DNA of 64,000 nt from an uncultured Paraprevotella sp. (lineage in GTDB: Bacteria > Bacteroidota > Bacteroidia > Bacteroidales > Bacteroidaceae), in the NCBI GenBank assembly GCA_944321525.1, contig CALULQ010000019.1, positions 1 through 64,000 of the forward strand, given 5' to 3'. Position numbers and translations under genes: made by a program. The notes beneath the pieces are model-generated. The model was not told the origin of the DNA, did not search any database, and saw nothing but the letters and a program-made list of their open reading frames with translations. The stretch's first letter is position 1; each line of letters starts with the position of its first letter. Below are positions 60,461 through 64,000 of the stretch, piece by piece.

Positions 60461-62541
60461 GCCTTTTCCGCCTCTTCGCCCTTCTTTTTCAGTTCCGGAT
60501 AGCTGATGCGCGTGTGGTAGATGGTTTTCAGCTTTTCCTTGAACACCTCCTTGGCGGTGGTGATGTCGTGGAACGTGATGGGGCAGTCTTTGAAGAATCC
60601 TTCTTCCATCTGGCAATCGATGATTTTCTCCACCAGGTTGCTGATGCTTTCTTCCGTATATTCGCTCAGGCTTCTTGACGCGGCTTCCACGGAGTCGGCC
60701 ATCATGAGTATGGCCTGTTCCAAGGTGAAGGGATTGGGGCCGGGATAGGTGAAGAGCTCCTCGTCCACGGGCTTGTCCGGGTTCTGGTTCTTGTACGAGA
60801 TGAAGAAATATTTCGTCTTCCCTTTGCCATGATGGGTGGAGATGAAGTCCTTGATGATTTGTGGCAGGTTATACTTGTCGGCCATTTTCAGTCCGTCTTT
60901 CACGTGGTTGATGACTATGGCCGCGCTCTGCTCGTAGCTCAACCTGCTGTGCGGGTTGAAGTTGTTTTGGTTTTCGGTGAAATACGCGGGGTTGTTCATC
61001 TTCCCGATGTCGTGGTAAAGGGCGCCGGTCCTGACGAGCAGTGAGCGGGCTTCTATTTTGTTGGCCACTTCGGTGGCGAGGTTGGCCACCTGCATGGAGT
61101 GCTGGAACGTGCCGGGCGCCACTTCCGAGAGTTTCCGAAGCAGTTCGTTGTTGGTGTTCGACAATTCCACCAGTGTCACGTTGGACGTGAAGCCGAACAT
61201 CTTTTCGCACAGGAAGAGGAAGGGGTAGGCAAAGAGCAACAGTGCGCCGTTGATGGCGATGCTCACGTACATGCGGTAGTCCAGCCGGGTGAAGTCTTTC
61301 TCGTGGATCATCTCCATGCTGGCGTAGACAAGGAGCGAGGCCAGGGTGACGTAGAATGCTGCCCGGATGAGCTGGGAGCGTTGCGACAATTCGCGCAGGC
61401 TGTAGATGGCCACCATGCCGGCTACCGTTTGCGTGACGATGAACTCATAAGGATATTTCAGCGTCACGGCGCAGATGAGCACCGTGGCCACGTGGATGCC
61501 GAAGGCCGTACGCGAATCCATGAACACCCGGATGAAGATGGGCACCATGGCGAATGGGATGATGTACACGTTGAGCAGGTTGTGCTTCACCAGGAACGAG
61601 GCGATGAGCGTGAAGATGACGGGCATCGACGCGATGAAGAGCAGGTTGCGCGTGTTGGCCAGGTAGTCGCGGCGGAACAGGTTAAAGTAGAGCGACATGC
61701 AGAGGATAATGATGCCCACGTAGAACAGCTGCCCGAGGAGCACCGTGCGCGATTGCATCTTCGAGGTGTTGCGCTTGGCGTATTCCTTCTCCAGCGACAT
61801 CAGGATTTCGTATGTCCTTTGGTCCACGATGTCGCCGCGGTCTATGATTTTCTGTCCGCTCATGACCATCCCGGAAGAGTATGAGAGCGACGACAGCAGG
61901 TCTTTCTTTGTTTCTTCCGACTTTTCCTTGTCCAGCGTCAGGTTGGGGACGATGTAGTCGTTCAGGTTGCATTTCCGGAGCAGCCGCAAGTCATAGTGCA
62001 GGCTGTCGTCCCCCAGGTCGGTGAGATATTCGTATGCTGTTTTGTGCGAGAACACTTGCGACATGGGTTGCTCGCTGGCCTCGTTTTGCGCGAAGATGCG
62101 TATGGCCGACACGTGGTCGGCATGCATGAGGTCGAAGTCCGGGGCGTCCATGACGCCCTGTTCGTAGATGTGCTCCAGTTTTCGGATGACGTAGTCCACG
62201 TAATTGGCCGGTATGACGGCCGGCCTTTGCGCGCCGATCGTGGCTTTGAACCGTTCTATTTGTTCTTCCCCCGCAGTGGGATTGATGGCGAAGTAGGGCC
62301 TGTAATATTGCAGGATGCTGTCCTGTTCTTTTTGCATGGTGGCCTCGCTCTTGTAGATGGGGAAGTCGTGGGTGGCAATCAGCTGGCTGTAACGCCAAGG
62401 TTTGCCTAGGTCGAAGAGATAAGTGTTCCGTTCGTCGCGCGGCATGTAAAGACACACGATGAACAAGGCCGTAATCGTGATGACGATTCTGTAAATCAAA
62501 GCCTTTGGCGTGAGCTTGTGCTCTTGGTTATGTCTGTTCAT
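60436..62541 (-). CDS. HD-domain membrane phosphohydrolase, 7TM-HD / PgpH-like
   Basis: 701 residues from ATG 62541 (MNRHNQEHKLTPKALIYRIV). An N-terminal membrane helix and an extracytoplasmic 7TM-HDED domain (DSILQYYRPYFAINPTAGEE) are followed by seven membrane helices and a C-terminal HD domain: PGTFQHSMQVANLATEVAN, ALYHDIGKMNNPAYF, HSRLSYEQSAAIVINHVKDG and DFISTHHGKGK (metal-binding His and Asp). Relatives such as Listeria PgpH cut cyclic di-AMP; in Bacteroidales the role is inferred. The gene is divergent from gltX (95 bases) and overlaps priA at its 3' end. Confidence 0.88.
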   Translation of the reverse strand: MNRHNQEHKLTPKALIYRIVITITALFIVCLYMPRDERNTYLFDLGKPWRYSQLIATHDFPIYKSEATMQKEQDSILQYYRPYFAINPTAGEEQIERFKATIGAQRPAVIPANYVDYVIRKLEHIYEQGVMDAPDFDLMHADHVSAIRIFAQNEASEQPMSQVFSHKTAYEYLTDLGDDSLHYDLRLLRKCNLNDYIVPNLTLDKEKSEETKKDLLSSLSYSSGMVMSGQKIIDRGDIVDQRTYEILMSLEKEYAKRNTSKMQSRTVLLGQLFYVGIIILCMSLYFNLFRRDYLANTRNLLFIASMPVIFTLIASFLVKHNLLNVYIIPFAMVPIFIRVFMDSRTAFGIHVATVLICAVTLKYPYEFIVTQTVAGMVAIYSLRELSQRSQLIRAAFYVTLASLLVYASMEMIHEKDFTRLDYRMYVSIAINGALLLFAYPFLFLCEKMFGFTSNVTLVELSNTNNELLRKLSEVAPGTFQHSMQVANLATEVANKIEARSLLVRTGALYHDIGKMNNPAYFTENQNNFNPHSRLSYEQSAAIVINHVKDGLKMADKYNLPQIIKDFISTHHGKGKTKYFFISYKNQNPDKPVDEELFTYPGPNPFTLEQAILMMADSVEAASRSLSEYTEESISNLVEKIIDCQMEEGFFKDCPITFHDITTAKEVFKEKLKTIYHTRISYPELKKKGEEAEKAHTGSTSK

Positions 62542-62606
62542 TTGAAATCTCCTTTTGTATAGGGCGAAAATACTAAAAAAATACGGGGCGTTTAAATAAA
62601 AAGTAG

Positions 62607-62614
62607 TATTTTTG
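62607..62614 (+). promoter_or_regulatory. -7 box for gltX
   Basis: TATTTTTG, 22 bases before the gltX start codon, in the divergent region with the HD-domain gene. Confidence 0.55.
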
Positions 62615-62636
62615 CGCAATATTCACAAATGTTGTT

Positions 62637-64000
62637 ATGACGCAGAGAAAAGTACGGGTGCGTTTTGCTCCCAGCCCTACGGGCGCCCTGCATATAGGAG
62701 GCGTGCGTACGGCTTTATACAATTATCTTTTTGCCCGCCAGCATGGCGGTGAGTTCATTTTCCGTATTGAAGACACTGACTCCAGCCGTTTCGTTCCCGG
62801 AGCGGAGGAATATATCTTGGAATCCTTCCGTTGGTTGGGCATTCCCTTCGACGAAGGGGTGAGTTTCGGGGGCGACCATGGCCCGTACCGTCAATCCGAA
62901 CGGCGCGATATTTATAAGAAATATGTGAAGCAGTTGCTGGACAGCGGCAAGGCCTACTATGCCTTCGACACGCCTGAAGAGCTGGATGCCAAGCGCAAGG
63001 AAGTGCAGAATTTCCAATACGACGCCTCCACGCGTGGCATGATGCGCAACTCGTTGTCGTTGCCGGCCGACGAAGTGGAGCGCCTGCTTTCCGAAGGGGA
63101 GCAGTACGTGGTGCGCTTCAAGGTGGAGCCGGGCGAGGACGTGCACGTCGACGACATGATTCGCGGCGACGTGGTCATCAACTCGTCCATCTTGGACGAC
63201 AAGGTGCTCTATAAGAGCGCGGACGAACTTCCGACTTATCATTTGGCCAACATCGTGGACGACCACCTCATGGAGGTGACCCACGTGATACGCGGCGAGG
63301 AATGGTTGCCCTCGGCGCCGCTCCACGTGTTGCTCTACCGTGCTTTCGGCTGGGCGGACACCATGCCGGCATTTGCCCATCTGCCCCTGTTGCTCAAACC
63401 CGATGGCAAAGGCAAGTTGAGCAAGCGCGACGGCGACCGTCTGGGATTCCCCGTATTCCCGTTGGAATGGCACGACCCGAAGACGGGAGAAGTTTCTTCG
63501 GGCTACCGTGAGAGCGGTTATCTGCCCGAGGCTGTCCTGAATTTCCTGGCTTTGTTGGGATGGAATCCCGGAACGGATCAGGAAATCATGTCGCTGGACG
63601 AGATGGTGCAACTGTTCGACATCACGAAGTGCAGCAAGGCCGGAGCCAAGTTCGACTACGTGAAGGGATTGTGGTTCAACCGTGAATACATCCTGAAGAA
63701 AGACGACATGGAGCTGGCGCCTGCCTTCGACAAAATCCTGCGCGAGAACGGCATCGAAGTGCCGATGGAGCGAGTGGCAGCAGTGGTGGGCATGATGAAG
63801 ATGAAGAAGATCAACTTCATCAAGGAGTTGTGGCCCCTTTGCGATTTCTTCTTCATCGCGCCGGAGACTTACGACCGCGAGGACAAGTTCGTGCGCAAGA
63901 ACTGGAATGCCACGGCGGCCGCCGACATGACCGAACTGGCCGGACTGCTGGAGGGGTTGGACGACTTCTCGGTGGAGAGCCAGAAGGCGGCGGTGGACAG
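62637..64000 (+). CDS. gltX: Glutamyl-tRNA synthetase (3' end outside window)
   Basis: 454 complete codons are present; the full protein is usually about 500 residues. HIGH-type motif [26 protein letters not shown], the KMSKS-equivalent [15 protein letters not shown] and [18 protein letters not shown] are intact. It charges tRNA-Glu in the cytoplasm. The -7 box TATTTTTG lies 22 bases before ATG 62637. Class I synthetase, certain; whether it is discriminating for tRNA-Glu alone cannot be judged here. Confidence 0.95.
   Translation, partial: MTQRKVRVRFAPSPTGALHIGGVRTALYNYLFARQHGGEFIFRIEDTDSSRFVPGAEEYILESFRWLGIPFDEGVSFGGDHGPYRQSERRDIYKKYVKQLLDSGKAYYAFDTPEELDAKRKEVQNFQYDASTRGMMRNSLSLPADEVERLLSEGEQYVVRFKVEPGEDVHVDDMIRGDVVINSSILDDKVLYKSADELPTYHLANIVDDHLMEVTHVIRGEEWLPSAPLHVLLYRAFGWADTMPAFAHLPLLLKPDGKGKLSKRDGDRLGFPVFPLEWHDPKTGEVSSGYRESGYLPEAVLNFLALLGWNPGTDQEIMSLDEMVQLFDITKCSKAGAKFDYVKGLWFNREYILKKDDMELAPAFDKILRENGIEVPMERVAAVVGMMKMKKINFIKELWPLCDFFFIAPETYDREDKFVRKNWNATAAADMTELAGLLEGLDDFSVESQKAAVD

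Overview
The window is about 57% GC by eye and comes from the chromosome of a member of the order Bacteroidales. The signs are SusC/SusD, FecR, an HTCS-like regulator, fimbrillins, a PorP/GldKLMN type IX secretion (T9SS) operon, and promoters with the Bacteroidetes -7 box TAnnTTTG, often with TTTG about 19 bases upstream. I cannot name the genus. No rRNA, tRNA, CRISPR array, prophage or complete transposase gene was seen.

Region 1 (1-5.2 kb) is a scarred accessory island. It holds the end of one fimbrillin gene, a complete fimbrillin-type lipoprotein with a repetitive C-terminus, a 30-codon stub of an N-acetylmuramoyl-L-alanine amidase, and two small toxin-antitoxin-like cassettes (DUF4160/DUF2442 and VapB/VapC) that share the same 5' block and the same downstream hairpin. 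It ends in a fimbrillin remnant split by a 768-bp element with terminal inverted repeats and an 8-bp target duplication (TAAGTTAC). Removing the element and one copy of the duplication restores the reading frame.

Region 2 (5.1-30.9 kb) lies between that element and an inverted, end-truncated second copy (30193-30911). It carries a secreted GH29 fucosidase, glmM, a secreted GH2 beta-galactosidase, an ECF sigma/FecR pair, and a long operon of SusC, SusD, two accessory lipoproteins, three S9 serine peptidases and a small secreted protein. The enzyme content points to capture and breakdown of peptides rather than glycans.

Region 3 (30.9-42.1 kb) is on the minus strand: a macro-domain protein coupled to DUF4954, then a small pectin (rhamnogalacturonan-I) locus with a membrane regulator that lacks the histidine-kinase part of an HTCS, a secreted protein, a PL11 lyase, and a GH43-like gene cut by two in-frame TAA codons in the same 11-base context. 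DUF4954 and the regulator share a conserved leader of about 63 bases. A roughly 65-nt small-RNA gene with a canonical promoter and terminator sits at 42045-42108.

Region 4 (42.4-51 kb) carries cobalamin adenosyltransferase, a DUF2795 protein and the T9SS operon porP-gldK-gldL-gldM-gldN, then a beta-barrel protein. The fucosidase and the PL11 lyase both end in a short tail resembling a T9SS sorting signal, so this operon may export them. Region 5 (51-64 kb) has a SIMPL protein, an alpha/beta hydrolase, a Crp/Fnr regulator, an SDR, an AmmeMemoRadiSam operon (B-A fusion plus radical SAM enzyme) behind a structured leader, a 21-bp-period repeat array, priA, an HD-domain membrane phosphohydrolase and the start of gltX. 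Large palindromes mark two convergent gene junctions (12.65 and 51.1 kb), the second a perfect 54-bp palindrome.
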